64,000 nt of DNA from Alistipes timonensis JC136 (GCF_900107675.1 NZ_FNRI01000004.1:62001-126000), one strand, 5' to 3'. Positions 7,963 to 17,909 are shown, counted from the stretch's first letter. Notes: a model not told the origin generated them from the letters alone. Numbers and translations are program-made.

Positions 7963-8874
7963 ATGAAAAAACTATCGAAAACCCTCTGTATTCTGATTTC
8001 GCTGGCATTGCCCGCTGGTTGTATCAATGAGGATATGAGCGATTGTCCGTCCCCGTACAATACGGAGCTTACTTTCAGCTACTCCGGCGATCGGCAGGAC
8101 CCGGCGATGTTCTCCCGGACGATCGACGGGGTGACGCTTGTCGTTTTCGATAGGGCGGACGGACAGCATATTCTGGACAAAGCGATCGTGAAGGCCGACC
8201 TGAACCGGTTTCAGGGTACGGAGCTCGATCTGCCGGCCGGCGATTACCGGATCGTTTGCTGGGGCAATGCCTTCGACGACACGGAATTGCTTTCGGACAA
8301 CCTCTCCGAAGGCCGCGTGCACGCGCCCGCCTACGGCTCGGGCGGGAAAATCGCCACCAACGACCACCTTTATTACGGTGAGTACGACATAACGGTTCCG
8401 ACGGCCGCGGATGCGTCGGGAAAGGTGACGGGAGACATCCCGTTCCGGAGTGCGCATATCGACATGCGCATCTATATGAAGGGTTTGGACGGGCTGTCCG
8501 ATCCGGCCGCGTGGCCGGAGCTCGAAATCGGGAATCTGATGCCCCAATACGATCTCCGGATGAACGCCATACAGCCTTTCGGCACGACGTATCATCCCGT
8601 GCTGGCACAAGACGACGAAAAAAAGGCGCTGGCGGCCTGCTTCCAAGTGCTGCGTTTCGCCGACGACAATCCGGTGACGGTCACCGTCCGCGAGGCCGCA
8701 CCGGGCAATGCGGTCAGGGCCGCGGTGAATCTCCGGGAATACATGGAGAAGAACGACATATCCGTGGACAACCTCCACGAAGCGGCCGTCGAAATGCTGA
8801 TCGAATTCACCGATCTGGGCGTCTCCATTACGATCCCCGACTGGAATTCGAGCATTACCGACCCCGAAATATAA
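7963..8874 (+). CDS. FimB/Mfa2-family fimbrial anchor lipoprotein
   Basis: This 303-residue protein has lipobox LPAGC (Cys20). It carries features of the FimB/Mfa2 family: an N-terminal TLVVFDRADG strand region, DLPAGDYRIVCWGN, and the HLYYGEYDITVP segment. In Porphyromonas, FimB and Mfa2 anchor the shaft to the outer membrane and limit its length. Its position just after the two fimbrillins and before the large accessory genes fits the same role. The family call is by motif and context. Confidence 0.78.
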   Translation: MKKLSKTLCILISLALPAGCINEDMSDCPSPYNTELTFSYSGDRQDPAMFSRTIDGVTLVVFDRADGQHILDKAIVKADLNRFQGTELDLPAGDYRIVCWGNAFDDTELLSDNLSEGRVHAPAYGSGGKIATNDHLYYGEYDITVPTAADASGKVTGDIPFRSAHIDMRIYMKGLDGLSDPAAWPELEIGNLMPQYDLRMNAIQPFGTTYHPVLAQDDEKKALAACFQVLRFADDNPVTVTVREAAPGNAVRAAVNLREYMEKNDISVDNLHEAAVEMLIEFTDLGVSITIPDWNSSITDPEI

Positions 8875-8898
8875 GAACAGAAAAAGAAAGATTGAGCG

Positions 8899-11835
8899 AT
8901 GAGAAAATATACTGTATTGCGGACCTGGGCCCTGTCCCTCCTGTTGTCGGGCCTCCTGTACGGCTGTGCCGAGGACCATACCGACGGCGGCGTCAGGACA
9001 GTGGACCTGCAACTTGCGCTGAACACCTATGCGGCGTCGGACGATCCGAATGCCTCGGCGAACGAAACCGCGGTCGGATCGGCGTGGGTCTATATTTTCA
9101 ATGAGCACGGGGCGCTCGAGAATCCCGGCAGGACCGCCGTGTTGCCGGGGCCTTCGGGCTCCGCCGCCGACGGGAGCGGCCGCCTGAACGATACGTGGCG
9201 CGTCACCGTGGGACGGAAGGATATTTACGTGCTGCTCAACGCCGGACACCTGACGCGCGGCGGCACGGCGGTCGATCTCGCCTCCTACAATCCCTATTCG
9301 AAAACGGAGCTGGAGACGCTGATGACCGATCCGGCGAATTTCACGGCGGATTTCCCGGCTGCGGGGAGCGCCGGGATGCTGATGAGCGGCAAGTTGAGCA
9401 CGAATGTCACCCCCGTCGCTTCGGTGGCGACGGTTCCCGTGGAACGCCGCTATGCACGCGTCGATCTGCGCCTGCGTCGCAAGGCCGATCTGACGGGGGC
9501 TGGCGTCGTCGTCAAAAGCACGACGTTCGAAAACCGCCGCGAAACGGCGCATGCCTTCGCTCCGGCGACCGAAAGCACGGGGGCCGACGCCGTGTGCCTG
9601 AACAGTCACGGAGATATCGCGCTCGGAGCGAGCACGACGGATTATACCGCCGTCACCTCGTTCTACACCCTGCCGCGCACCGGTGCGTCGAAAGCCGCCT
9701 GCCTGAAGCTGGCGATCAGTATCGACGGCAGGGATTACACGCTGCCCGTCTACATCAACAGCGGGGCGCTCGGCGGCAATACGGCCAATAACGAAAACCT
9801 GCCGCTGGACATCACGGCGAACAAGGTCTACAAGGTCGACGTGTCGCTCGACCGGCAGAGCGTTACGGTTGCGATGGACATTCTCGAATGGAACGAAGAA
9901 TCGGTGAACGGCGACATCCAGGGTTCGTCGCTGGTTCTGGATTCGGTGGTTTTCGTCCGTGCGGGGCGTGAGACGCTCGTTCCCGTCGTCACGAAGGCCG
10001 ATTCGGTCTATGTGAAACTCTCCGAGGCGGCCGTGACGGCCGGCTATTCGCTGACGGACGCCGATGCCGACGGTGTTTTGGGAATCGAGACCGCCGGCGG
10101 CAACGCCGCAATCCCCGTCACGGGCCCGGCCGCCTATCCCGTCGGAACCCAATACGGCATGACGGTCATGGCCGGCGACATCCGCCGCACGGCGCAGCTC
10201 CGGGTCGAAGGAACCCCGGTGCTGGAGGTGGCCGACAAGGTCGTTACGTTCGGTTATGCGGGTGAAACCAAGCCTTATCAGGTGACGAGTTACGTGGACC
10301 TCGGCGACGATGCCGGCACGAAGATTCCGGTGGCTTGGACGGCGGAGTTTTCGCTCGACGAGGGCCGGACCTGGACGGCGCCGAAACCCGCATGGCTGAC
10401 GCAGTTCACCGATACAAACACGGGCAGCACGGTCCCGGCGGCGTTCGATGCACAGCTCGCGGCGGTAACCGGGGTCACTACCCCGGCACCCCGGGAGGCC
10501 CTGCAGGCCGCTGCTCCGGTGAGTGATTTCGACCTTTCGATGACGCGCTCCCTGCGCAATACGGCCAACTGCTATCTGGTCAATGCCTCGGGAACCTATA
10601 CGCTTCCGCTGGTCTACGGCAATGCCGTTAAGAACGGCGGGTCCAACCCGGCGGCCTATACCTCGACGAAGAGCGGAGCGAACGTCCTGACCGGATTTGT
10701 CAACCACCTGGGCAATGCGATCAGCGATCCGTATATCTACAACAATCCGGGCTGTACGCCCGCCGACGCCTGCCTCGTCTGGCAGGATGCCGAGGGGCTG
10801 GTGCGGAACGTGGCCCTTACGGCTGACAAGCAGAGCATCGCGTTCGAGGTGCCGAAGGCCACGATTCAGCAGGGCAACGCCATTGTCGCCGTGCGCGACG
10901 CTGCGGGGGCGATCATGTGGAGCTGGCATATCTGGGTGACGGATTACAAACTGGGCGGCGATTTGCGTCCGGTGACGAACTTCCAGTCCATCGAATACTA
11001 CCTCATGCCCGTCAACCTGGGTTGGTGCGACGGTCCGACGACGGCTTATGAAGGCCGCCGCGTGTCGGTAAGGCTCACGCAGGAAGGAAGCGGGCTGAGC
11101 AGGACCTTTACGCTCGATCAGCCCGGGCAGACGATCGTCGGATTCGGAAGCAATCCCTACTATCAGTGGGGGCGCAAAGACCCGATGCTTCCGGGCGTAT
11201 ACCTGGGGACCGGAACTACCGCTGTCGACAAGAGCTGCTATACCGACAGCGACAAAACCGGATACGCCTTCAATAAAACCGGGCTGACAACCAATGCGAT
11301 CAGCGAATATATCGGGAATCCGCATTGTTTCAATACAAGCACCACCATGGACGAGCTGTACTACAACCTGTGGAGCGCCGACAATACGCAGACGGTAGCC
11401 AATTACGATCCGATTGTCAAAACGGTTTACGATCCGTCGCCCGTGGGATATTGCGTCCCGCAGGGGACTGTGTTCACGGGATTTTCGTACAACGGAGCCT
11501 CCATTTCCTCCGGCGGTTACGGGACGCAGATCAATTCTCCGTACCAGTCCGCAGGCGAATTCACGGCCGTCCGGGGATTCCGCTTCTATTGCAACAGGAT
11601 GAACGGCGAGGGCGTTTTCGATCCCAATGGCGGTACGGTTTTCTTCCCGGCGACAGGTTACCGCAGCACAGGCGGAAGATTGTCCTCTTACGGCACGGAC
11701 GGTGGTTATTGGTCCGTGATTCCGGTTAACGCGAGACTTGGCCGCAGCATACTGTTCAATAAGGATCGGATTTTACTGGCAAACAACCAGGACCGCTATA
11801 CCGCCCATTCGATACGTCCCATTCTGGAACAATGA
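8899..11835 (+). CDS. Giant fimbrial accessory lipoprotein (DUF4906-like), paralog 1
   Basis: This 978-residue protein has a signal peptide and a lipobox-like LLYGC near residue 23. The N-terminal third looks like a fimbrial subunit (VGSAWVYIFNEHG, then KVYKVDVSLDRQ). The middle carries beta-sandwich repeats. The C-terminal ~430 residues contain NTANCYLVNASGTY, WSWHIWVTDY, YYQWGRKDPMLP and VYDPSPVGYCVP, and end in a lectin-like module. The next gene repeats this C-terminal block closely. Such proteins sit downstream of FimB/Mfa2 genes and are likely tip or minor subunits that may bind host ligands. The Pfam label DUF4906 is from memory and should be confirmed. Confidence 0.7.
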   Translation: MRKYTVLRTWALSLLLSGLLYGCAEDHTDGGVRTVDLQLALNTYAASDDPNASANETAVGSAWVYIFNEHGALENPGRTAVLPGPSGSAADGSGRLNDTWRVTVGRKDIYVLLNAGHLTRGGTAVDLASYNPYSKTELETLMTDPANFTADFPAAGSAGMLMSGKLSTNVTPVASVATVPVERRYARVDLRLRRKADLTGAGVVVKSTTFENRRETAHAFAPATESTGADAVCLNSHGDIALGASTTDYTAVTSFYTLPRTGASKAACLKLAISIDGRDYTLPVYINSGALGGNTANNENLPLDITANKVYKVDVSLDRQSVTVAMDILEWNEESVNGDIQGSSLVLDSVVFVRAGRETLVPVVTKADSVYVKLSEAAVTAGYSLTDADADGVLGIETAGGNAAIPVTGPAAYPVGTQYGMTVMAGDIRRTAQLRVEGTPVLEVADKVVTFGYAGETKPYQVTSYVDLGDDAGTKIPVAWTAEFSLDEGRTWTAPKPAWLTQFTDTNTGSTVPAAFDAQLAAVTGVTTPAPREALQAAAPVSDFDLSMTRSLRNTANCYLVNASGTYTLPLVYGNAVKNGGSNPAAYTSTKSGANVLTGFVNHLGNAISDPYIYNNPGCTPADACLVWQDAEGLVRNVALTADKQSIAFEVPKATIQQGNAIVAVRDAAGAIMWSWHIWVTDYKLGGDLRPVTNFQSIEYYLMPVNLGWCDGPTTAYEGRRVSVRLTQEGSGLSRTFTLDQPGQTIVGFGSNPYYQWGRKDPMLPGVYLGTGTTAVDKSCYTDSDKTGYAFNKTGLTTNAISEYIGNPHCFNTSTTMDELYYNLWSADNTQTVANYDPIVKTVYDPSPVGYCVPQGTVFTGFSYNGASISSGGYGTQINSPYQSAGEFTAVRGFRFYCNRMNGEGVFDPNGGTVFFPATGYRSTGGRLSSYGTDGGYWSVIPVNARLGRSILFNKDRILLANNQDRYTAHSIRPILEQ

Positions 11836-11855
11836 TATTTTTGAATTACGGAGTT

Positions 11856-14800
11856 ATGAAAAAGATACTTATATACGGGTTTTACCTGCTGGCGGCCGCC
11901 GCGCTGCTGGCCGGCTGCATCAGGGACGAAGCGGTGGCTCCCGCCGCGTCCGGCGACAGGCTGATCCTCCGGATGCCCGATGCGCAGGAGGTGGCCCTCA
12001 CCCGCGCCGCTACGGAGGCCGAATGTCGGATCGGCAACCTCTATGCACTGGTCTACCGCGGCGGATCGCTGGTCTATAAACAGACGGCGGCTGCGGCTGC
12101 GGTCACCGGCAACGGGACGGCGCAGCCATCCGTCGACCTGAACTATAAAGTCCGTCCGGGCGATAAAATCTATGTCGTGGCGAATTATCCCGCATCGGTC
12201 GGGACTTCGCTGCAGGGCCTCGGTACGGGAGCTGCCGAGAGCGGCCTTTCGGCGCTGCTCGTCTGTGACAATCCCGTCTACGGCCGTGTCATGCAGCGTT
12301 CCGAAACGCAGCCGATGTACGGGTCGGTCATCTGGTCCGCAGGGTCGAACACCTGCGAGCTGGTGCGTTCGCTGGCCAAAGCCTCGGTCGTGCTGGACGA
12401 TTCGGGCCTCTTCGCCGGAAAGACCCTGAGCTTCATCCTGGCGGGCGCTCCCCAGAAGACGAGCATGGAGGTCGTTTACGACACGGATGCGGACAAATAC
12501 GAAATCCCGAACGTCGACGGACTCGGCGGGACGTGGAGCACGGCGGTCAATACCGACGACATGATTCCCCTGACGGGTGAGAATTACTGCGCTCCCTATC
12601 CGATTTCGATTGATGCCGGCGGGGTGTCGGTCGACAGGAACACGTTCGACAAACGCCGCTCGGCGCTGATCCTGTGCGCCGCTGCTGGGGAGGCGAAAGA
12701 GTACTACCGGCTCGACTTTTCGCGGCAGCTTTCCTCCACGACCATCCTGGGCGACGCCTCGAACGAATATATCGACATCGATCCCAATACGCACTATGCC
12801 TTCCATATCAGGAGCGTGAAGAGCGGCGGTTACTCCACCGCCGCCGAGGCGTGGCAGAATCCCGGCAGCAACATCGAATATACGGTCACGGTGTCGGGCG
12901 ACGGGTGGAAAAGCTCCACGGGCAACGGTCAATACCTGGTCCGGACGGACCGGGATACGGTGCTGGTCCTGAAAAACGTCGCGGCGGCTTCGGACCTCGT
13001 GAAATTCGCCTGCCAGATGCCCGACGCCGGGCAGAAACCGGGTGGCGAACTTCCGGGATCGGTCGACACGCGGGTCGTGACCCTTGTCGGGCCGGACAAG
13101 GAGACCCTCGTTCCCGTTGAGAATATCCAGCTTTGCACGAGCGACGGCACCCCCGTTGAGAACAACATGTTCGACTTCTCGGGCGAGACGATTCCCGCCG
13201 ACGGTTACCCGCTCAAATACATTGCAGGAGCCAGTGTCCCTGCGGGTCACGTGTATCTGAGGATTCGCTACGGCAATATCGACCATTACGTGCCGCTTGC
13301 GTATGTTACGCTCTATGTACGGGCCAACGTGAACACGATCACTTATCAGGGGAGGAAGGACGCCACCCTGGATGTTCGGAGCTATTACCAGGCTTCGGGT
13401 ACGTCCGCCTGTTCGCCCTGCCCCTGGACGGCGGAGTTTTCCGTCGACGGCGGTGCGAGCTGGACGAAATCGGCGCCCGACATGCTGTCGGGATTTCCGG
13501 AGAGCGGGCGGGGATCGTATGATGCTCCCGAGGAGGGTTTCCCGAATCTGTTTAAGTTCGACGTGACGGCGCAGGCCGTCGCCGAGGACAATCCGCACAA
13601 CGAGGTGCTGCGTGCCACGCAGAACGTCAGCGGCGTTTACGACCTCTCGACCAAGGGCGGCCGGACGGCTATGAACACGGCGAACTGTTATCTGGTGAGC
13701 GCCCCGGGCAGCTATACTTTTCCGCTGGTGTACGGCAACGGAGTAAAGGACGGTGTGCCCAATGCTGCGGCCTATGCCGCTGCGGGCGGAACGAACATTC
13801 TGGACCTGTTCCTCAATTATCAGGACGCCCCGATCGACGATCCCTATATCTACAATGATCCGGGCATCCAGTTGGCGGACGCCTGCCTCGTCTGGCAGGA
13901 TGCGCCGAACCTGGTCAGCGGCATCGCACTGGCGGCGGATAAACAGTCGATCCGCTTCGAAGTCGACCGCAGCACGATCCGGCAGGGCAATGCCGTTATC
14001 GCCGTGCGCGATGCGTCGGGCGAGATCGTGTGGAGCTGGCATATCTGGGTGACGGATTACATCCTCGGCAGCGACCTGCGGAGGGTGACGAACTTCCAGG
14101 GCAATGAATATACGGCGATGCCGGTCAACGTCGGCTGGTGCGACCGGGAGGTCATGGTGAGCGAGGCCCGCAGCGTGATGGTGCGGATCACGCAGGACAG
14201 AACCGGCGTGAGCCAGACTTTTACCATCGATCAGACGGCCTATTCGAACGACCGTCCCGGCCATAACCCCTATTTCCAGTGGGGACGCAAGGACCCGATG
14301 CTGCCGGTCGTCGGAACTATGAAAGACAAGGATTTTTACACCGATCTCCCGGAATATGCCTTCGACAAGTCCGGAGCGGGCAAGGTCTCCGTCAGCGAAG
14401 CGATCCGGCATCCGCATGTATTCTATAACTACGGGTCCGAGGGTCCGGTGTTCGACTGGTGCACGGAGCGCTACCTCAATCTCTGGGGAACTTCCGTCAG
14501 CGGGATCGAACATGCCGTCGGGGTGAAAACCATCTACGATCCGTCGCCCGTCGGCTATATAATGCCTCCTGCGGGCTTTTTCACGGGGTTCTCGGCGACG
14601 GGCGGTACGGTCAGTTCGGTTTCGCAGTTCAATGTGGAGGGCGGTTTCGATGCCGGCTGGAACTTCTATGGTGAAAAAGGCGGAAAGGGCGGTCTTATTT
14701 TCCTTCCGGCGGTCGGTTACCGCACTTACGTGTCCGGTCACGGACTAACTTTCGGCAACACCGGTTACTGTTGGTCGTCCTCCACCTACGATTATGACAG

Positions 14801-14900
14801 CGGGTCCTCTTATAATTTCACGCTTTCCGAGGGCAAGCTGACGCCGACGTCCACTATAAGCCGTGCTGCCGGGCTTTCCGTAAGGGCTGTCAGGGAATAA
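11856..14900 (+). CDS. Giant fimbrial accessory lipoprotein (DUF4906-like), paralog 2
   Basis: This 1014-residue protein starts at ATG 11856, which follows a GGAG box and begins MKKILIYGFYLLAAAALL; an in-frame ATG at 11832 overlaps the previous stop. The lipobox is LAGC. The N-terminal region LILRMPDAQEVALTRAAT is typical of fimbrial accessory subunits. The C-terminal block repeats that of the preceding protein: NTANCYLVSAPGSYTFPLVY, WSWHIWVTDY, FQWGRKDPMLP, YDPSPVGYIMP. The N-terminal halves differ more than the C-terminal halves, so the pair may share an assembly or display module but present different heads. Confidence 0.7.
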   Translation: MKKILIYGFYLLAAAALLAGCIRDEAVAPAASGDRLILRMPDAQEVALTRAATEAECRIGNLYALVYRGGSLVYKQTAAAAAVTGNGTAQPSVDLNYKVRPGDKIYVVANYPASVGTSLQGLGTGAAESGLSALLVCDNPVYGRVMQRSETQPMYGSVIWSAGSNTCELVRSLAKASVVLDDSGLFAGKTLSFILAGAPQKTSMEVVYDTDADKYEIPNVDGLGGTWSTAVNTDDMIPLTGENYCAPYPISIDAGGVSVDRNTFDKRRSALILCAAAGEAKEYYRLDFSRQLSSTTILGDASNEYIDIDPNTHYAFHIRSVKSGGYSTAAEAWQNPGSNIEYTVTVSGDGWKSSTGNGQYLVRTDRDTVLVLKNVAAASDLVKFACQMPDAGQKPGGELPGSVDTRVVTLVGPDKETLVPVENIQLCTSDGTPVENNMFDFSGETIPADGYPLKYIAGASVPAGHVYLRIRYGNIDHYVPLAYVTLYVRANVNTITYQGRKDATLDVRSYYQASGTSACSPCPWTAEFSVDGGASWTKSAPDMLSGFPESGRGSYDAPEEGFPNLFKFDVTAQAVAEDNPHNEVLRATQNVSGVYDLSTKGGRTAMNTANCYLVSAPGSYTFPLVYGNGVKDGVPNAAAYAAAGGTNILDLFLNYQDAPIDDPYIYNDPGIQLADACLVWQDAPNLVSGIALAADKQSIRFEVDRSTIRQGNAVIAVRDASGEIVWSWHIWVTDYILGSDLRRVTNFQGNEYTAMPVNVGWCDREVMVSEARSVMVRITQDRTGVSQTFTIDQTAYSNDRPGHNPYFQWGRKDPMLPVVGTMKDKDFYTDLPEYAFDKSGAGKVSVSEAIRHPHVFYNYGSEGPVFDWCTERYLNLWGTSVSGIEHAVGVKTIYDPSPVGYIMPPAGFFTGFSATGGTVSSVSQFNVEGGFDAGWNFYGEKGGKGGLIFLPAVGYRTYVSGHGLTFGNTGYCWSSSTYDYDSGSSYNFTLSEGKLTPTSTISRAAGLSVRAVRE

Positions 14901-14904
14901 CGCC

Positions 14905-16089
14905 ATGGGAAGAATCCGTTGCATACTGACCCTGCTGCTGCCTGCGGTTCTCGGCTCCTGCATCGCCGAGGATTACGAGGGGCCGGACCCGAATCTGCCC
15001 ACGCGGACGATCCTCGTCTGGCTGGGCGGCGACAACAACCTCTCGGACGAGACGGAGCGCAAGATCGAGGCCCTGCGGCAGGGATGGACCTACACCGGAA
15101 ACAAATGCCTGATCTACCGGGATTCCCGCGACGGGGCGCACCTGCTGCGCCTGCGCGGGGGTTGTCGGACGACGCCGACGCCCTATGTGGAGACCGTCCG
15201 GGACTACGGTGCGGAAAATTCCGCTTCGCCGGAGACCTTTGCGCGGGTGCTGCGGGAGGTTGCGGACGCTTATCCGGCGGACAGCTACGGGCTGATCTTC
15301 TTTTCGCACGCCAGCGGTTGGCTCCCGTCGGGGACGCTGCAAAATCCGCAGAAACGCTCCCGTTCGATCGGTATCGACGACGGGGGTGCGGAACGCGCTG
15401 AGATGGAGATAGCGGAGTTCGCCGCGGCCATTCCCGACGGGATGTTCGACTTCATCGTCTTCGAGACCTGCCTGACGGCGGGTGTCGAGGTGGCTTACGA
15501 ACTGCGCGGAAAGAGCGGCTGCATGCTGGCTTCGTCGGCCGAGATCGTCTCTCCGGGCTTTACTCCGGTCTATCCGTCGGCCCTGCGGCTGCTGTGCAAT
15601 ACAGCCGTGGAGACGCGAACGGCCCTCGGGGCTTTCGGGCGGGCGTACATGGATTATGTTGCGGAAAACTATACCGGGGCACGCCGTTCGGCGACCCTGA
15701 GTTTGATCGATATAGGTGAAATATCCCCACTGGCTGCCCGGACACAGGCTGCGCTTCGGACTCGCTCAGCCGAAGCGCCCGACTTATCCCGTCTTCAACA
15801 TTTTGATCGTCCGGGCAGCTATGGGGATTCTCCGGCTTTGCCGCGGTTCTTCGACCTGGACGAGTGGCTGGAGGAAGTGGCCGCCCCGGACGAATACGAG
15901 GCATTCCGGGTCCAGTTGGAGCGGACGGTGGTGTGGAAAGTCGCGACGGAGACGTTCATGGCGGGACAGAACGGATTCATGGTCCGCCGCCATTCGGGCC
16001 TTACGGGTTATATCGAGCAGGAGGCATTGCCCGACCTCAACCGCGCCTACCGCCGGTTGTCCTGGAGCGGGACCGTATACGGATATTGA
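14905..16089 (+). CDS. Clostripain-family (C11) cysteine peptidase lipoprotein
   Basis: This 394-residue protein has signal peptide and lipobox LGSC (Cys19). The C11 signature is present: His135 in FFSHASGW and Cys189 in FIVFETCLTAGVEVAYEL, the expected catalytic pair. Clostripain enzymes usually cut after Arg. It starts 4 bases after the second accessory subunit gene and is the last large gene before the terminator at 16318. Porphyromonas fimbrillins are matured by the Arg-specific gingipains; an outer-membrane clostripain made from the fimbrial operon could take that role here. The family call is firm, but the maturation role is inference. Confidence 0.82.
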   Translation: MGRIRCILTLLLPAVLGSCIAEDYEGPDPNLPTRTILVWLGGDNNLSDETERKIEALRQGWTYTGNKCLIYRDSRDGAHLLRLRGGCRTTPTPYVETVRDYGAENSASPETFARVLREVADAYPADSYGLIFFSHASGWLPSGTLQNPQKRSRSIGIDDGGAERAEMEIAEFAAAIPDGMFDFIVFETCLTAGVEVAYELRGKSGCMLASSAEIVSPGFTPVYPSALRLLCNTAVETRTALGAFGRAYMDYVAENYTGARRSATLSLIDIGEISPLAARTQAALRTRSAEAPDLSRLQHFDRPGSYGDSPALPRFFDLDEWLEEVAAPDEYEAFRVQLERTVVWKVATETFMAGQNGFMVRRHSGLTGYIEQEALPDLNRAYRRLSWSGTVYGY

Positions 16090-16110
16090 TGTTTAAAGCG
16101 TGAAGAGACC

Positions 16111-16317
16111 ATGTCCGGAGAATCCCATCCCGAAAGAAAGCGCAGCCGCCTTACATGGGCGGCGGCATTTCGGGCTTGTATGGGCACCCTGTTCCGGATG
16201 TCGCTCGTGGGCCTGCTGGCCGTGTGCATGTTCGTTGCGTTCGTCGTCTGCCTGCCGTTCACGGGCATCGATTCCATCCGCAAACGGATGAACGACCCCG
16301 CTAACGAAGAGATTTAG
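16111..16317 (+). CDS. Small single-span membrane protein (hypothetical)
   Basis: This 68-residue frame starts with a charged segment, has one hydrophobic stretch near residues 30-51 (LVGLLAVCMFVAFVVCLP) and ends in a charged tail. It starts 21 bases after the protease gene. Its stop is directly followed by the operon terminator at 16318, which supports it being the last gene. It overlaps the 3' end of the convergent MFS gene by 17 bases. No family is recognised. Confidence 0.45.
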   Translation: MSGESHPERKRSRLTWAAAFRACMGTLFRMSLVGLLAVCMFVAFVVCLPFTGIDSIRKRMNDPANEEI

Positions 16318-17758
16318 GCCCCGCATTGCGGGGCTTCTTTTTTCGGCGGATCGCCCCGAGCAGGGGGAGCGCCGCTGCCAGCGTGATCCATACCACGACT
16401 GTCAGTGCATCGGTGACTCCCTCGACGTAAGTCTGGGGAGTCTGTTGCGTTTCGTGTGCCGCGTGGAAGGCCGTGCGGGCGGTGAATACGACCGTCAGGA
16501 GGGCGATGCCGAAACTGCCGGCGAGCTGTTTGATGCTGTTCGAAATGCCGGCCGCCGCGGCCATGTCCTGCTGGGTGAGGTTTTTGAGCGAAAAGAGGTT
16601 CAGCGGTGCGAACGTCAGCCCCATGCCGAAGCCCCGCAGGTAGAGGACGAACAGGATATGACGGTGGGTGGTGTGGATTGTGAAGCGGCTGGCCAGCCAG
16701 AAGCTCAGGGCCATGGCGAGAATGCCCGCGACGACCGGCAGGAGTGGTCTCACGTAACGGGTCATGTAGCCCGAGACGGCCGATAGCACCCCCTGGATAA
16801 GCCCTACGGGCAGGAAGACGCTGCCGGCCATCAGGGCCGTGTAGCCCAGTCCGCGCTGCATGTAGAGCGGCAGGAGATAGGTTCCGCCCAGCATCCCGAC
16901 TGCAAAGAGCGTCAGCACGCCCATCGAGATTCCGAAATTCCGTTCGCCCAGCAGGCGTATCTGCAACAGGGGCGTCGGGTTGCGGAGTTCCGTGACGATG
17001 AAGAATGCGAATGCCGCCGCCGCTACGGCGAAACAGGCGATCACCGTCGGCGAGGCCCAGCCTTCATGGTTGGTGGCGGAGTTTCCGCGGGCGAGGGCGA
17101 AGATCGTGAGGGGCATGAACAGCACGATGGCGGCGAATCCCTTCCAGTCGAAGGGGTGGCGCACATCGCCCCGCCACTCCTTCTGGATGAAGACCGAGAG
17201 CAGGATGGCCAGCAGGCCCACCGGGACGTTCACGTCGAAGATCCTGTGCCAACTGTATGCGTCGACCAGATAACCGCCCAGCAGGGGCCCGAACGAGATC
17301 GAGGCCGCCGCGGCCATCGACCACAGGCCCAGCGCCAGCCCCCGCTCCTCGGGTTTGAACTCGCGGGTGACGATCGCCAGTCCCAATGCCTGGATGATCC
17401 CGCTGCCGAGGCCCTGCAAGGCCCGCGAGGCGATGAGGAATCCGTCGCTCGGGGACTTTCCGCAGAGCCACGACCCCAGGGTGAACAGCGCCATGCCGAG
17501 GATATAGACGCGTTTGTTGCCGAAACGGTCGGCGAACCACCCGGCCGAGGGAAGCATGACGGTCATCGTGATCATGTAGGCCGTGATGACCCATTCGGCC
17601 GTGGAGATGCCGATTCCGAACGAGGACATGATGGCCGGGAGCCCCACGTTGACCACCGTCACGTCCAGTACGGCCATGAAGGTCCCGAGCATGATCATTC
17701 CCAGGATCCACCATTTGTAGCCGCTGCTTTGGCGGATATGTTCGCGGAGGGTTGCCAT
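16301..17758 (-). CDS. MFS multidrug exporter, DHA2 (EmrB/QacA) type
   Basis: This 485-residue integral membrane protein probably has 14 membrane segments. It shows the DHA2 hallmark LDVTVVNVGLP in the first helix, motif A as GWFADRFGNKRVY, and the antiporter-like GPLLGGYLVDAYSWHRIF segment. Members export drugs or other small toxic compounds in exchange for protons. I chose ATG 17758 (MATLREHIRQSSGYKWW); an ATG 45 bases upstream is in frame but adds an atypical tail. It stands alone; an RND or HlyD-type partner is not encoded nearby. Confidence 0.85.
   Translation of the reverse strand: MATLREHIRQSSGYKWWILGMIMLGTFMAVLDVTVVNVGLPAIMSSFGIGISTAEWVITAYMITMTVMLPSAGWFADRFGNKRVYILGMALFTLGSWLCGKSPSDGFLIASRALQGLGSGIIQALGLAIVTREFKPEERGLALGLWSMAAAASISFGPLLGGYLVDAYSWHRIFDVNVPVGLLAILLSVFIQKEWRGDVRHPFDWKGFAAIVLFMPLTIFALARGNSATNHEGWASPTVIACFAVAAAAFAFFIVTELRNPTPLLQIRLLGERNFGISMGVLTLFAVGMLGGTYLLPLYMQRGLGYTALMAGSVFLPVGLIQGVLSAVSGYMTRYVRPLLPVVAGILAMALSFWLASRFTIHTTHRHILFVLYLRGFGMGLTFAPLNLFSLKNLTQQDMAAAAGISNSIKQLAGSFGIALLTVVFTARTAFHAAHETQQTPQTYVEGVTDALTVVVWITLAAALPLLGAIRRKKKPRNAGPKSLR
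16318..16344 (+). terminator. Terminator of the fimbrial operon
   Basis: GCCCCGCA (16318-16325) pairs with TGCGGGGC (16327-16334) and is followed by a T-rich tail (TTCTTTTTT). It lies within the last codons of the convergent MFS gene. Confidence 0.75.
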
Positions 17759-17909
17759 CGGCGGGGCGGGGCTCAAAAAAAGTGCCAGTTTCCGGAAATG
17801 CACGATTGAAAAGGTCGTTGCGGGCGAACGGCGGTGAGCGCGGCAATCTGAACGGGAGTCGTGAGGTTGCGACAGGCTTATCGGATTGCCGCGCCGGGTT
17901 TGCGCATTG

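Noticed and set aside
16100..16291. An alternative 63-codon frame overlapping the small membrane protein
   Set aside because: It has no sensible hydrophobic pattern; the 16111-16317 frame has a clear membrane segment and ends at the terminator.
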